From the NCBI RefSeq assembly GCF_019931215.1, contig NZ_JAIOUB010000001.1, positions 1,023,955-1,087,954 on the forward strand: a stretch of 64,000 nucleotides of DNA. Direction: 5' to 3'. The notes below the pieces were generated by a model. The model was not told the origin of the DNA and ran no database searches. It was given only the letters and a program-made list of their open reading frames with translations. The translations under genes were made by a program, and so were the position numbers. This document shows positions 44,164 through 57,820 of this stretch, in pieces (position 1 is the first letter of the stretch; each line of letters begins with the position of its first letter). This DNA comes from Alcanivorax limicola (GTDB lineage: Bacteria > Pseudomonadota > Gammaproteobacteria > Pseudomonadales > Alcanivoracaceae).

Positions 44164-44841
44164 CTACTTCAGAATGCCACGCTGAAACGGCACAAAGCGC
44201 ACCGCATCGAGACGCGTGGTCCGGAACGTATCACCCTCACGATCCACCACGGTCAGCCATTGCTGGTCCAGTTCACCCACCGGCATCACCAGTCGACCAC
44301 CGTCTGCCAGTTGCGCCAGCAATTCCTGTGGAATGTCCGGCCGCCCGCACGCCGCCAGGATGCCGTCGAATGGCGCTTCGGCGGCCCAGCCCATGCCACC
44401 ATCCGCATGGCGCAGCTGCACCCGGGCCATGCCCAGCGACATCAGTCGCTTGCGCGCCTGATCCTGCAGCGGCCGAATGCGCTCCACCGAGTACACTTCC
44501 TCGCACAGGGCCGCCAGAATGGCCGTCTGGTAACCGCTGCCGGTGCCCACCTCCAGCACGCGCCGGGGCACGCCTGGCGCAATCAGCAACTCGGTCATGC
44601 GCGCCACCACCCAGGGCTGGGAGATGGTCTGCCCATGACCGATAGGCAAAGCGGTATCGTCGTAGGCCTGGTGTGCCAGCGCCTCCTCGATAAACAGATG
44701 CCGCGGCGTGCTACGGATCAGGTCCAGCACCCGCACATCCTCAATGCCTTTTTCGCGCAGGCGGCTGACCAGCCGCTCGCGGGTCCGTGCCGAGGTCATG
44801 CCTATTCCGGAACGATTCACTTCCGTCACATTTGCCCCCAC
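44164..44841 (-). CDS. pcm: protein-L-isoaspartate O-methyltransferase
   Basis: Repairs isoaspartyl residues with S-adenosylmethionine. The 225 residues include the family sequence LPIGHGQTISQPWVVARM, the SAM loop VLEVGTGSGYQTAILA, and EEVYSVERIRPLQDQARKRL. An ATG at 44799 within the frame could give the shorter canonical start (MTSARTRERLVSRLREKG); the first 14 residues are not conserved. The gene is 19 nt upstream of the DUF368 gene. The usual surE partner upstream is missing, and a tandem repeat array occupies the gap to truD. Confidence 0.93.
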   Translation of the reverse strand: MGANVTEVNRSGIGMTSARTRERLVSRLREKGIEDVRVLDLIRSTPRHLFIEEALAHQAYDDTALPIGHGQTISQPWVVARMTELLIAPGVPRRVLEVGTGSGYQTAILAALCEEVYSVERIRPLQDQARKRLMSLGMARVQLRHADGGMGWAAEAPFDGILAACGRPDIPQELLAQLADGGRLVMPVGELDQQWLTVVDREGDTFRTTRLDAVRFVPFQRGILK

Positions 44842-44851
44842 CCTTCGCTAT

Positions 44852-44939
44852 CCCCTGTATTAAACCCCTGGTATTAAACCCCTGGTATGAGCCCCTCTAT
44901 AAGCCCCTGTATAAGCCGCTGTATCAGCCCCGGTGCTCC
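44852..44939. repeat. tandem array of seven 12-14-nt units between truD and pcm
   Basis: Seven imperfect units (consensus cccctgtataag) start at 44852, 44865, 44879, 44892, 44904, 44916 and 44928. The units near pcm are 13-14 nt and those near truD 12 nt. There is no spacer between units, so this is a minisatellite and not a CRISPR array. Confidence 0.88.
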
Positions 44940-44956
44940 CCATGCGCTGCGTTCCC

Positions 44957-46090
44957 TTACGGTGATACTTGTGCGCGGGTATCCACCACTTCTGCCAGCA
45001 CCGTCGTCGCGAACGCGCCAGCGGGCAGCGTCATGTCCAGTACCAGATACGGGGCGCTATCCTGCGCCTGCTGCGAAAGCTGCCACGTCATCGCCGCCAC
45101 CGGCAACCGCGTTGCCCGCCGTGCCGCGTCCACGCCAGCGGCGGCCAGCGCGTCGATCAAGGCGCCATGCGGTGCCAGCACCGCCGTTTCCAGCGCGGCA
45201 CAAGCGCCTGATGATGCCATGCCACCCGCACCGGGCATAGGCGCGGTGGGGTGAACCTCCCCCGCAGCAGCGCGCGCCTGGGCCTCCGGCTCATCATCGG
45301 CAAGAAATAACCCGCGCCGGCCATCCGGTTGCAGGATGTCGCCGGGCAACACGCGCTGCCAGCAGTCTTCCTGCACCCGCCGTGCCAACACCTGATTGAA
45401 CAGCTCGCTGCGCGCCGCAGACAACCACATGCTGCGCAGGGCCTGCTTGCGCGGGGCGTCCCCGGTGCCCAGCAGCCAATCCCGGGCGCGGCTGAAATTA
45501 TCGCCGTGGCGACCGAAACGCTGCTCACCGAAGTAGTTCGGCACGCCCTCACGCGCCACCGCCGCCAGGCGCGCTTCCAGCGCGGCGAGATCACCGCCGA
45601 TATCACGAATCACCAGAGAAAAACGATTGCCCCGGTGCGTACCCCGGTTCAGTTTGCGGCTGTGGCGTCGGGCCGCCAGCAAGGTCAGGCCGTCACCAAT
45701 AGGAACGCCGTCACCGATGGACACGCTGTCAGAAAGAGTCACGCCGTCCTGGTCCGTTGGGCTATCTTGCAACGCTTCGGTAAACGCCGGGTCCGGCTTG
45801 CCCGGCAAATGCAGGCTGAACCACTGCTCGGTCACAGCAACGCGATCCTTGAGGCCACTGAAACCGACTGCCCGCAACGGCAGCTTTGCCAGGCGTGCCA
45901 GATCGAGCGCCACATCCGTGGTGTTACGTTCCCGTTTGCGGATCTTCAGCCACAGGTGCTCGCCGGTGCCGTCCGGCTCGACGCCCATCTCCTCAAAGAC
46001 GCGAAAATCTTCCGGGCTGCTGCGCAGACGGCCGGTGGCAGGCGCGCCGCCGTGGGCGCGGGGCAGCTCACTTGCAGGTTGGTCACTCAT
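44957..46090 (-). CDS. truD: tRNA pseudouridine(13) synthase
   Basis: Makes pseudouridine at position 13 of tRNA-Glu. The 377 residues contain the catalytic Asp in [18 protein letters not shown] and the family segments [16 protein letters not shown] and [16 protein letters not shown]. An insert after about residue 108 contains three six-residue repeats encoded by 18-nt units. It overlaps ispF by 8 nt. Downstream, surE would be expected but is absent. Confidence 0.94.
   Translation of the reverse strand: MSDQPASELPRAHGGAPATGRLRSSPEDFRVFEEMGVEPDGTGEHLWLKIRKRERNTTDVALDLARLAKLPLRAVGFSGLKDRVAVTEQWFSLHLPGKPDPAFTEALQDSPTDQDGVTLSDSVSIGDGVPIGDGLTLLAARRHSRKLNRGTHRGNRFSLVIRDIGGDLAALEARLAAVAREGVPNYFGEQRFGRHGDNFSRARDWLLGTGDAPRKQALRSMWLSAARSELFNQVLARRVQEDCWQRVLPGDILQPDGRRGLFLADDEPEAQARAAAGEVHPTAPMPGAGGMASSGACAALETAVLAPHGALIDALAAAGVDAARRATRLPVAAMTWQLSQQAQDSAPYLVLDMTLPAGAFATTVLAEVVDTRAQVSP
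45692..45745. repeat. 18-nt tandem repeat, three copies, inside truD
   Basis: Units (consensus gtcaccgatggacacgcc) at 45692, 45710 and 45728, in frame; they encode the repeated S/G-V-x-I-G-D type unit in TruD. Confidence 0.8.
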
Positions 46091-46574
46091 GAACAGCTCC
46101 CTGAACGAGCAACACCACCGCGGTCACCGCAATACCCTCCTCCCGGCCAGTGAAACCCAACCGTTCCGTGGTCGTGGCCTTCACTGAAATGGCGTCCGGC
46201 CCACAGTCCAGCAGTTTGGCAATCCGCTCTCGCATGGCGGGAATATGCGGTGCCATCTTCGGTCGCTGGGCGATCAGGGTGATGTCGGCATTACCCAACC
46301 GATACCCGCGCGCCGTGATCTGCTGATACACCTCGCGCAACAGTTGCGCCGAATCCGCACCGGCCCATTCGGCATCGGTGTCCGGGAAAAAATGACCGAT
46401 ATCGCCCAATGCCAACGCACCCAGCAATGCATCACACAGCGCGTGCAAGGCTACGTCGCCATCGGAATGCGCCACCAGCCCCTGGTCGTGGGCAATGCGC
46501 ACCCCGCCCAGCATGACATGGTCACCGGGCCCGAAGGCGTGCACGTCGAAACCCTGGCCAATACGTATGCTCAT
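46083..46574 (-). CDS. ispF: 2-C-methyl-D-erythritol 2,4-cyclodiphosphate synthase
   Basis: Cyclises CDP-methylerythritol phosphate in the MEP isoprenoid pathway. The 163 residues show the zinc ligands in [10 protein letters not shown] (Asp and His) and [20 protein letters not shown] (His), and the C-terminal [19 protein letters not shown] nucleotide-binding motif. It overlaps ispD by 4 nt and truD by 8 nt, so ispD-ispF-truD are coupled. Confidence 0.97.
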   Translation of the reverse strand: MSIRIGQGFDVHAFGPGDHVMLGGVRIAHDQGLVAHSDGDVALHALCDALLGALALGDIGHFFPDTDAEWAGADSAQLLREVYQQITARGYRLGNADITLIAQRPKMAPHIPAMRERIAKLLDCGPDAISVKATTTERLGFTGREEGIAVTAVVLLVQGAVHE

Positions 46575-47311
46575 GCTGCGCTCCCGGGGTCTCGCTGTTG
46601 TTGCCGCAAATAAAACCCGGCGAGTGCGAGATCTGCGGGCCAGGTGACCTTGATATTGTCCGCTTGCCCGACGACCAGCGCCGGGCGCCAGCCCAGTGCT
46701 TCCATGGCGGAGGCTTCATCGGTGATCTCGCCGGCGTCTTTCGCTGCGTTTGCCAGCGCTTTTTCCAGCGCGCTGCGCAAAGCGCCAATCGGAAACAATT
46801 GCGGTGTGAGCGCCCGCCAGATCTGCGCACGAGGCAAGGTGGCGCTGATCACGGCGTCTCCGGTTTCCGGCGATTGCTTGACAGTGTCCGCCACCGGCAG
46901 AGCGAGGATGGCGCCCTCGTCCGTGCATGCCGCCAGCAGTTTGTGAATATCCGAGACGCGCAGGCAGGGCCGCGCCATGTCATGCACCAGCACCCAGTCA
47001 CTGTCGCTGGCCCATTGTCCCAATGCCTGCAGGCCGTTGAGCACGGACTGTGCGCGCAGCGCGCCGCCCGCCGCCGTGCTGACACGCCGATGGCTGGCCA
47101 CCGGCAACGCCGACCACCAGTGATCGTCCTCCCCCACAGCCACCACAATGCGTTCGATACGGGCACAGGCCAGCAGCCGGGCAAGCGTATGCTCGGCCAG
47201 CGTCATGCCATGCAGGGAAAGATATTGTTTGGGTAACGGCGCACCCATGCGAGTGCCGCTGCCGCCGGCGGGGACCAAGGCAAAGACGCGCACCTCAGCG
47301 GGAATCGGCAT
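46571..47311 (-). CDS. ispD: 2-C-methyl-D-erythritol 4-phosphate cytidylyltransferase
   Basis: Third enzyme of the MEP pathway, making CDP-methylerythritol. About 246 residues from ATG 47311, with GGGGA 6 nt upstream; a longer in-frame start at 47353 lies inside ftsB. Motifs include [20 protein letters not shown] (CTP loop), [11 protein letters not shown] and [13 protein letters not shown]. It overlaps the end of ftsB by 17 nt and is followed by ispF with a 4-nt overlap. The idi fragment at the left edge acts on products of this pathway. Confidence 0.95.
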   Translation of the reverse strand: MPIPAEVRVFALVPAGGSGTRMGAPLPKQYLSLHGMTLAEHTLARLLACARIERIVVAVGEDDHWWSALPVASHRRVSTAAGGALRAQSVLNGLQALGQWASDSDWVLVHDMARPCLRVSDIHKLLAACTDEGAILALPVADTVKQSPETGDAVISATLPRAQIWRALTPQLFPIGALRSALEKALANAAKDAGEITDEASAMEALGWRPALVVGQADNIKVTWPADLALAGFYLRQQQRDPGSAA

Positions 47312-47633
47312 TGCGTTCCCCGGCCCTGTTGCGCTGTTCGTTACGGTCGGCATCCAGCACGCGGTAAAAGGTTTCGCCTTCGCGAATCATACCGAGATCA
47401 CGCCGGGCAATCTCCTCGATCTTGTCGAGGCCGGACTTGAGGTCTTCCACGTCGGCAACCATCAGCCGGTTGCGATCCGCCAGCACGGCGTTTTCTGCTT
47501 CCAGCTCACTCACCTGCTTGCGCAGGCTCGCGACATGCCGAAGGCTGCCTTCGCCAAACCAGAGGCGCGCCTGCAATGCCAGGATGGCCAGCAGCATGCT
47601 GGCTATCAGGATAGTGCCGGCGCGACGACTCAT
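47295..47633 (-). CDS. ftsB: cell division protein FtsB
   Basis: Bitopic membrane protein of the divisome that pairs with FtsL and FtsQ. The 112 residues have one N-terminal helix (about 7-25), a coiled coil (about 30-65; SLRKQVSELEAENAVLADRN) and the conserved EEIARRDLGMIREGETFYRV segment. The order eno-ftsB-ispD is standard for gammaproteobacteria. It lies 22 nt downstream of eno. Confidence 0.92.
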   Translation of the reverse strand: MSRRAGTILIASMLLAILALQARLWFGEGSLRHVASLRKQVSELEAENAVLADRNRLMVADVEDLKSGLDKIEEIARRDLGMIREGETFYRVLDADRNEQRNRAGERNADSR

Positions 47634-47655
47634 GACAACTCAACGGCTCCCGGGC

Positions 47656-51609
<3,954 letters not shown>

Positions 51610-51705
51610 TCATGAGAAATTTCGGGACGCCGGAAAAACCGGGGAAATTTCAGATGATTGCGCTGAGTCAGGACGGGAGTAAATGCTAACAGAACACCCC
51701 GGGGG

Positions 51706-53127
51706 TCACAATCGGGAATCCGTTTCAGACGCATGCCAGCGGAGCGCCCAGGCACTCTCCCCGGGGGACGGGCGATGGCCATCCGCGACGCCCAGCCCGG
51801 CCACCGCCAGCAGCGCCGCGGTACCGGATTCACGGAACACGGGCAGGCGGCGGCGCACCCAGGGGGCAATACCTGCAGCACGCCAGCCTTCCCGCACATC
51901 ACGGTGCAGCCCGCCCAGCAACAGCCGGGCACCCGGCGCCGCCGGCCCCACAATGACCTCGGTCAGGCGCTGCGGCAGCCATAGCTCATCTGTAAAGGCA
52001 TCTGAGGGGGCATCTGAGGGGACATCTGAGAAGACACCGGCCCGCACCGTTACCGTGAGCGGCCCCAGCGTGCATCGGGCACCGTCTGCCAGCGGCAGCA
52101 CCACCTCGCCTTCCAGCGGCGTCAGTGCCGCCAGCGGCAACAGGTACAGGCCGTCCCGGTAGCGGCAGAAGACGCCCTGCTCCCAGCGGACTTCCGGCAT
52201 GCGATCCGGCAGCGCGGTGGCCACTTCGTCCAGCACGCGTTGCAGCACCTTGCGCGGCGGCGCCTGCAGCCCCTTGCGGCGCAGCCAGCCGTATAACAGA
52301 TTGCGCTGACGCGCCGCTGGCAATGCCGCCAGCCCGGACAGGCTGATGGCGCCCTCCGCCACACTACCCGGTCCGCTCGGCAACGCCAGCGCGACCAGAT
52401 CTGCCTCGGCCAGGCTCATCTGCAGCGTCGCCGCCTCGGCTTGCAGCTGCGCATCACGGTTGAGGGTGCCCACCACGGCCGGCCAGCGCTCGGCAAGGCG
52501 CGGCAGTATCGCGTGGCGCAGGAAATTGCGATCCGCCTCGGTAGCGGCATTGGTCGGGTCCTCCACCCACTGCAGTTGCCAGCGGGCAGCCAGGTCCGCC
52601 AGCGCCTCCCGGCGCCAGGGCAGCAAGGGCCGCAGCAGACGCCGGCCGGCAAACTCGCTGTCCGCCGCCATGGCGGCGAGCCCGGACGGGCCACTGCCCC
52701 GTAACAGGCGCAACAGAAAGGTTTCAGCCTGATCATCGGCGTGGTGCGCCAACAGCAGCGCGCCGTCGGCGGGCGTCAGCGCCAACAGGTGTGCCCGGCG
52801 GGCATCGCGGGCGCGCGCTTCAAGGTTGGGGCCGTGGGGCACTGCAAGGTGAATGCTGTGAAAGGCGACGCCCAGCTGTTGCGCTGTATCGGCGCAGTGC
52901 TGGCACCAGTCGTCGGCTGCGGCTTGCAGGCCATGCTGCACATGCACCGCCAGCACCCTGGCGGCCAGCCCGGCGCGCACCAGCGCATGCAACAGCACCG
53001 TGGAATCAAGCCCGCCGCTGTAGCCCAGCACCAGGGTGCCGGGCACGTCCTGCGCCAGTGCGCGCAAGCGGGCATCAAGGTCTGCGAAGGCGGGGGAACC
53101 GGGCAGGTCAGTCGCCATACCGGGCAT
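51706..53127 (-). CDS. tilS: tRNA(Ile)-lysidine synthase
   Basis: Attaches lysine to C34 of the tRNA-Ile that reads AUA. The 473 residues include the PP-loop VLGYSGGLDSTVLLHALV, ALLLAHHADDQAETFLLRLL, and VEDPTNAATEADRNFLRH. Beyond about 330 lies the C-terminal substrate domain. That domain contains a run of four-residue repeats (S-D-V/A-P) encoded by a 12-nt tandem repeat, which is unlikely to be structured. ATG 53127 and ATG 53118 are alternative starts. It lies between accA and pyrG on the same strand. Confidence 0.93.
   Translation of the reverse strand: MPGMATDLPGSPAFADLDARLRALAQDVPGTLVLGYSGGLDSTVLLHALVRAGLAARVLAVHVQHGLQAAADDWCQHCADTAQQLGVAFHSIHLAVPHGPNLEARARDARRAHLLALTPADGALLLAHHADDQAETFLLRLLRGSGPSGLAAMAADSEFAGRRLLRPLLPWRREALADLAARWQLQWVEDPTNAATEADRNFLRHAILPRLAERWPAVVGTLNRDAQLQAEAATLQMSLAEADLVALALPSGPGSVAEGAISLSGLAALPAARQRNLLYGWLRRKGLQAPPRKVLQRVLDEVATALPDRMPEVRWEQGVFCRYRDGLYLLPLAALTPLEGEVVLPLADGARCTLGPLTVTVRAGVFSDVPSDAPSDAFTDELWLPQRLTEVIVGPAAPGARLLLGGLHRDVREGWRAAGIAPWVRRRLPVFRESGTAALLAVAGLGVADGHRPSPGESAWALRWHASETDSRL
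51986..52033. repeat. 12-nt tandem repeat, four copies, inside tilS
   Basis: Units (consensus gcatctgagggg) at 51986, 51998, 52010 and 52022; the middle two are identical. In frame, they encode repeated S-D-A-P-type tetrapeptides in TilS. Confidence 0.88.
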
Positions 53128-53143
53128 CCATAACAGCCATGGC

Positions 53144-53179
53144 GATATGCAGGGAAATGTGCAGGGCGATGTGCATCAT
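53144..53179. repeat. 12-nt tandem repeat between accA and tilS
   Basis: Three imperfect units (consensus gatgtgcagggc) at 53144, 53156 and 53168, filling about half of the 73-nt gap between the accA stop and the tilS start. Confidence 0.8.
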
Positions 53180-53200
53180 GGCTGCTCCATCGCCGGCAGG

Positions 53201-54172
53201 TTATTCGTCGGCAGGCGTCGCACTGAGGTTGCCGTAGGACACCAGGCGCTGGTAGCGGCGATCCACCAGCGAGGCAGCATCGTAGGCGGCCAGGGCATCC
53301 AGCTGGGCGATCAGGCTCTTGCGCAGCCGGTCCGCCGCGAGGTCATAGTCGCGATGGGCGCCGCCCAGCGGTTCAGGGATCACCTCGTCCACGATGCCCA
53401 GCTCGTGCAGTCGCACGGCGGTCAGGCCCATGGCCTCGGCGGCCTCCGGCGCCTTGTCCGCGCTGCGCCAGAGAATCGAGGCGCAGCCCTCCGGTGAAAT
53501 CACCGAGTAAGTGCCGTACTGCATCATCTGCAGATGGTCGCAAACGCCGATGGCCAGCGCGCCGCCGGAGCCGCCCTCGCCGATCACCGTGGCGATGATC
53601 GGCACCTTGAGGCTGGACATCACCAGCAGGTTGCGGGCAATCGCCTCACTCTGGCCGCGCTCTTCCGCGTCGATCCCCGGAAACGCGCCGGGGGTATCGA
53701 TGAAGGTCAGGATCGGCATCTTGAAACGCTCGGCCATTTCCATCAGGCGCAGGGCCTTGCGGTACCCTTCCGGTTTCGGCATGCCGAAGTTGCGCCGCAC
53801 CTTCTCTTTCACGTCGCGGCCTTTCTGGTGGCCGATGATCATCACCGGCTTGCCAGCCAGACGGCCGATGCCGCCGACGATGGCCGCGTCATCATGAAAG
53901 GTGCGGTCGCCATGCAGCTCGTCGAACTCATCGAAGATGCGCTTGATGTAATCCAGCGTGTAAGGCCGGGACGGGTGCCGGGCCAGCTGGGAAATCTGCC
54001 AGGGCGACAGATTCTTGAAGATACTCTCGGTCAGCGAGATGCTTTTTTCCTGCAACTTGCTGATCTCATCAGAGATATTGACCTCGGCGCCGCTGCCCAC
54101 GAGCCGCAGATCCTCGATTTTCGCTTCAAGATCGGCGATAGGTTGTTCGAATTCGAGGAAATTGGGGTTCAT
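53201..54172 (-). CDS. accA: acetyl-CoA carboxylase carboxyltransferase subunit alpha
   Basis: Carboxyltransferase half-subunit that, with AccD, moves CO2 from biotin to acetyl-CoA in fatty acid synthesis. The 323 residues match E. coli AccA. The CoA/biotin carboxylate cleft motifs are [34 protein letters not shown] and [15 protein letters not shown]. The N-terminal helical segment [20 protein letters not shown] is typical. The order dnaE-accA-tilS is conserved in gammaproteobacteria. Confidence 0.97.
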   Translation of the reverse strand: MNPNFLEFEQPIADLEAKIEDLRLVGSGAEVNISDEISKLQEKSISLTESIFKNLSPWQISQLARHPSRPYTLDYIKRIFDEFDELHGDRTFHDDAAIVGGIGRLAGKPVMIIGHQKGRDVKEKVRRNFGMPKPEGYRKALRLMEMAERFKMPILTFIDTPGAFPGIDAEERGQSEAIARNLLVMSSLKVPIIATVIGEGGSGGALAIGVCDHLQMMQYGTYSVISPEGCASILWRSADKAPEAAEAMGLTAVRLHELGIVDEVIPEPLGGAHRDYDLAADRLRKSLIAQLDALAAYDAASLVDRRYQRLVSYGNLSATPADE

Positions 54173-54272
54173 TCCTGGACCTCTTGTCAGCGATTGCCAC
54201 GGAGTTTAGCGGCAAGGGCCTGCTAACGTCGACCATCCGCTCCGCAATCCTGGTTTCAACTTGTTTCGGGGG

Positions 54273-57200
54273 TCAGTATTCCACCCGCACGGCGTCCTCG
54301 CCAAAGCGGTTGCGCAGGTCTTCCAGCAATGCCTGTTCCGGCGTGACCTTCCATTCGTCACCCAGCCACAGCAGGCCACTGCCACGGGGGTGCTGCAAGC
54401 GCACCGCCACCGGGCAAACGCCGCCGCGAAACGGCATCAGCGCGCCCTGCAGCAGGTCCGGCAAGCGTGCCTGCACCTCGGCATTGAGCATCAGGCGGCG
54501 GGCGAACAAGCCCCGCGCCTGGGCGATGTCGAGAATCTCGTCCGCCATGATGCTGAAGCCGCCGCTGTAATCGTCGTTACGCACCGCGCCGCGTATCACC
54601 AGCAACGCATCTTTCTGGACCAGATCGCCATACTGGGCAAAGGTGCGACCGAACACCGACACTTCAACCCGGCCACTCTTGTCGTCCAGGGTCAGAAACG
54701 CCATGCGGTCACCGCTTTTCTTGCTGCGGGTAATGCGCATGGCCACCACCAGGCCAGCGACGGTGGCTGCTTCGCCCTTGCCGGTCGGCGTCAGTCCATT
54801 GAGACGCGAGGTCACAAAGCGGTTCACTTCATGCTCGAACTGGTCAATGGGATGCCCGGTGAGAAACAGCCCCAGCGTATCCCGTTCGCCATTCAGGCGA
54901 ATTTCGTCATTCCAGGGGCGTGCCTGTTTCCAGGCCACCGGCGGCGCCGATGTCTCCGCGCCACCGCCGCCAAACAGGTCCGCCATACCGGCTTCTTCGT
55001 TGCGCGCTTCCTGCTCCGCGGCCTGGGCGGCATCGCCGAGGCTGGCCATGAGCACGGCCCGGTCACGGAAGTCCTCGCCCGGGCCCAGCTTGTCCAGCGC
55101 ACCGGCACGCACCAGCGCTTCCATGGAGCGGCGGTTCATGCGCTTCATGTCCACCCGGCGACAGAAATCGAACAGGTCTTCGAAAATCACACCCTGCTGG
55201 CGCGCCTGCACGATCGCTTCAATCGGCCCTTCACCGAGCCCCTTGATGGCGCCAAGACCGTAGACGATGTCGCCGTCCCGGTTGACCGTAAAGCGATAGC
55301 CGCAACTGTTGACGTCCGGCGGCAATACCTTGATGCCCATGGCGTGACATTCATCAATGAAGGTCACCACCTTGTCAGTGTTCTGCATTTCCGCAGAAAT
55401 CACCGCCGCCATAAATTCGGCGGGATAGTGTGTCTTCAGCCAGGCGGTCTGATAGGCCACCAGGGCGTAGGCGGCGGAGTGGGATTTGTTGAACCCGTAA
55501 CCCGCGAATTTTTCCACCAGGTCAAAGATCTTGATCGCCAGATCACCGTCGATGCCCTTGTCGCGGGCGCCCGACTCAAAAATCTCTCGCTGTTTCGCCA
55601 TTTCTTCGGGCTTTTTCTTACCCATGGCACGGCGCAACAGATCCGCGCCGCCGAGAGAATAACCGGCCAGCACCTGGGCGATCTGCATCACCTGTTCCTG
55701 GTACAGGATGACCCCGTAGGTGGGTTCCAGAATCGGCTTGAGCAGATCGTGCTGGTATTGCGGGTCCGGGTAGGCCATCGGTTCACGGCCGTGTTTCCGG
55801 TTGATGAAGTTGTCCACCATGCCCGATTCCAGCGGCCCCGGACGATACAGGGCCACCAATGCGATGATGTCTTCAAACAGATCCGGGCGGAGCTTCTTGA
55901 TCAGCTCTTTCATGCCCTGGGATTCGAGCTGGAATACGGCGGTGGTCTCGCCCTTTTTCAGCAACTCGAAGGACTTCGCGTCATCCAGGGGAATTTCTTC
56001 AATACGCAGCGGCGGCAGGTCTTCTCGCTGGCGCCGCTCGTTGGCGGCTTTCACCGCCCAATCAATAATCGTCAGGGTCTTCAGACCCAGAAAGTCGAAC
56101 TTCACCAGCCCGGCGGATTCCACGTCATCCTTGTCGTACTGGGTAACCAGGTTTTCGCCATGCTCGTCGCAATGCAGCGGTGAAAAGTCCGTCAGCCGAC
56201 CCGGCGCGATAACCACGCCCCCGGCGTGCTTGCCGACGTTGCGGGTCAGGCCCTCCAGCTTGAGCGCCATTTCCCAGATTTCTTTTGCCGATTCCTGATC
56301 GCTGTTGCCGCTGTCCTCGAGGAAATCACGCAGCACTTCCTCTTGCTCCAGCGCTTTCTCCAGCGTCATGCCGGGCGTGGGTGGAATCATCTTGGACAGG
56401 CGATCAGCCAGGCCATAGGGCTTGCCCTGTACGCGGGCGACATCACGCACCACCGCCTTGGCGGCCATGGTGCCGAAGGTGATGATCTGCCCCACCGCCT
56501 CACGGCCATATTTGTCTGCTACATAAGCGATCACGCGATCGCGCTTGTCCATGCAGAAGTCGACATCGAAGTCGGGCATGGAGACCCGTTCCGGGTTCAG
56601 AAAACGTTCGAACAGCAGGTCGTATTCGATCGGGTCCAGATCGGTAATTTCCAGCGCATAGGCCACCAGCGAGCCCGCACCGGAACCCCGCCCCGGCCCC
56701 ACCGGCACCTGGTTTTCCTTGGCCCAGCGAATAAAGTCCGACACGATCAGGAAGTAGCCGGGAAACCCCATCTGGTTGATGACGTCGAGTTCGAACTGCA
56801 GCCGGTCATGATACTCCTGCCGCCGTACGGCATAGTCCTCCGCCTGCGGGTCGAGAATGCCGGTCAGGCGCTTTTCCAGCCCTTCCCGTGACACCAGCTG
56901 GATGTATTCCTCGATGGTCTTGCCATCCGGAATCGGAAAGTCCGGCAGGTAGTTCTTGCCCAGCTCGATATCCAGCGAGCAGCGCCGGGCGATCTCCACC
57001 GTATTCGCCAACGCTTCAGGCAAATCACTGAAAAGCTCGGCCATTTCGGCCGGCGTCTTGAGATACTGCTGGTCACTGTAGCGGCGCGGACGACGGGGAT
57101 CATCCAGTGCATTGCCGTCATGGATACAGACCCGGGCCTCATGGGCCTCGAAATCCGACGCCTTGAGAAAGCGCACGTCATTGGTCGCGACAACCGGCAG

Positions 57201-57776
57201 CGCCAGCGCTGTCGCCAGGGCAACGCTGGCATGCAGGCAGTTCTCGTCACCAGGGCGCCCGGTGCGCTGCACTTCAACGTAGAAGCGGTCCCCGCACAGG
57301 GTGCTGAAATGCTGCGCCAGCGCGCGCGCCTCGTCGTCCTTACCGGCCAGCAGCAACTGCCCCAGCTCGCCATGGGTGGCACAGGACAGAAGGATCAACC
57401 CTTCGTGCAGCTCTTCCACCCACGCCTGTTTGACCAGTGCACGGCCACGCGACTGGTTGTGCTGCCAGGCACGGGAAATCAGCAAACGCAGATTGTGATA
57501 GCCGGTGTCGTTCATCACCAGCGCGCACAGTCGCGCCGGGTCTTCCAGGTAGCGGCTTTCCAGCCACAGGTCAGCACCGGCCAGCGGCTTGACCCCGGCC
57601 CCCTGGGCGTTCTGGTAGAACTTGATCAGGCCGAACAGGTTGGAGTCGTCGGTGACCGCAATGGCGGGCAGCCCTTCGGCAACACACTGCTTGATCAACG
57701 GCTTGACGCGCACCACCCCGTCCGCCAGGGAATAGTCGGTGTGGACACGAAGGTGGACAAACGCCGGATCAGACAC
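54273..57776 (-). CDS. dnaE: DNA polymerase III subunit alpha
   Basis: Replicative polymerase catalytic subunit, 1167 residues. The N-terminal PHP domain starts FVHLRVHTDYSLADGVVRVK. The catalytic palm carries GPGRGSGAGSLVAYAL and PDFDVDFCMDKRDRVI (the Asp pair), with the third acidic residue further on. A helix-hairpin-helix, an OB domain (VAGLVVAMRITRSKKSGDR) and a C-terminal clamp and tau-binding region follow. The GTG start at 57776 has GAGGAAG 6 nt upstream. It lies 44 nt downstream of rnhB. Confidence 0.97.
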   Translation of the reverse strand: MSDPAFVHLRVHTDYSLADGVVRVKPLIKQCVAEGLPAIAVTDDSNLFGLIKFYQNAQGAGVKPLAGADLWLESRYLEDPARLCALVMNDTGYHNLRLLISRAWQHNQSRGRALVKQAWVEELHEGLILLSCATHGELGQLLLAGKDDEARALAQHFSTLCGDRFYVEVQRTGRPGDENCLHASVALATALALPVVATNDVRFLKASDFEAHEARVCIHDGNALDDPRRPRRYSDQQYLKTPAEMAELFSDLPEALANTVEIARRCSLDIELGKNYLPDFPIPDGKTIEEYIQLVSREGLEKRLTGILDPQAEDYAVRRQEYHDRLQFELDVINQMGFPGYFLIVSDFIRWAKENQVPVGPGRGSGAGSLVAYALEITDLDPIEYDLLFERFLNPERVSMPDFDVDFCMDKRDRVIAYVADKYGREAVGQIITFGTMAAKAVVRDVARVQGKPYGLADRLSKMIPPTPGMTLEKALEQEEVLRDFLEDSGNSDQESAKEIWEMALKLEGLTRNVGKHAGGVVIAPGRLTDFSPLHCDEHGENLVTQYDKDDVESAGLVKFDFLGLKTLTIIDWAVKAANERRQREDLPPLRIEEIPLDDAKSFELLKKGETTAVFQLESQGMKELIKKLRPDLFEDIIALVALYRPGPLESGMVDNFINRKHGREPMAYPDPQYQHDLLKPILEPTYGVILYQEQVMQIAQVLAGYSLGGADLLRRAMGKKKPEEMAKQREIFESGARDKGIDGDLAIKIFDLVEKFAGYGFNKSHSAAYALVAYQTAWLKTHYPAEFMAAVISAEMQNTDKVVTFIDECHAMGIKVLPPDVNSCGYRFTVNRDGDIVYGLGAIKGLGEGPIEAIVQARQQGVIFEDLFDFCRRVDMKRMNRRSMEALVRAGALDKLGPGEDFRDRAVLMASLGDAAQAAEQEARNEEAGMADLFGGGGAETSAPPVAWKQARPWNDEIRLNGERDTLGLFLTGHPIDQFEHEVNRFVTSRLNGLTPTGKGEAATVAGLVVAMRITRSKKSGDRMAFLTLDDKSGRVEVSVFGRTFAQYGDLVQKDALLVIRGAVRNDDYSGGFSIMADEILDIAQARGLFARRLMLNAEVQARLPDLLQGALMPFRGGVCPVAVRLQHPRGSGLLWLGDEWKVTPEQALLEDLRNRFGEDAVRVEY

Positions 57777-57795
57777 GTATCAACTTCCTCAAGTA

Positions 57796-57819
57796 TTCAT
57801 CAGGCTGTTTATCAGGCTA
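57796..57819. repeat. 12-nt direct repeat between rnhB and dnaE
   Basis: Two adjacent 12-nt units (consensus ttyatcaggctr) at 57796 and 57808, immediately after the rnhB stop codon. Confidence 0.8.
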
Positions 57820-57820
57820 T

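Noticed and set aside
44852-44939. CRISPR array
   Set aside because: Units are 12-14 nt, directly adjacent, with no spacers and no cas genes nearby.
54261-56183. 640-codon plus-strand open frame
   Set aside because: Antisense to dnaE, which has complete catalytic motifs; no motif in this frame.
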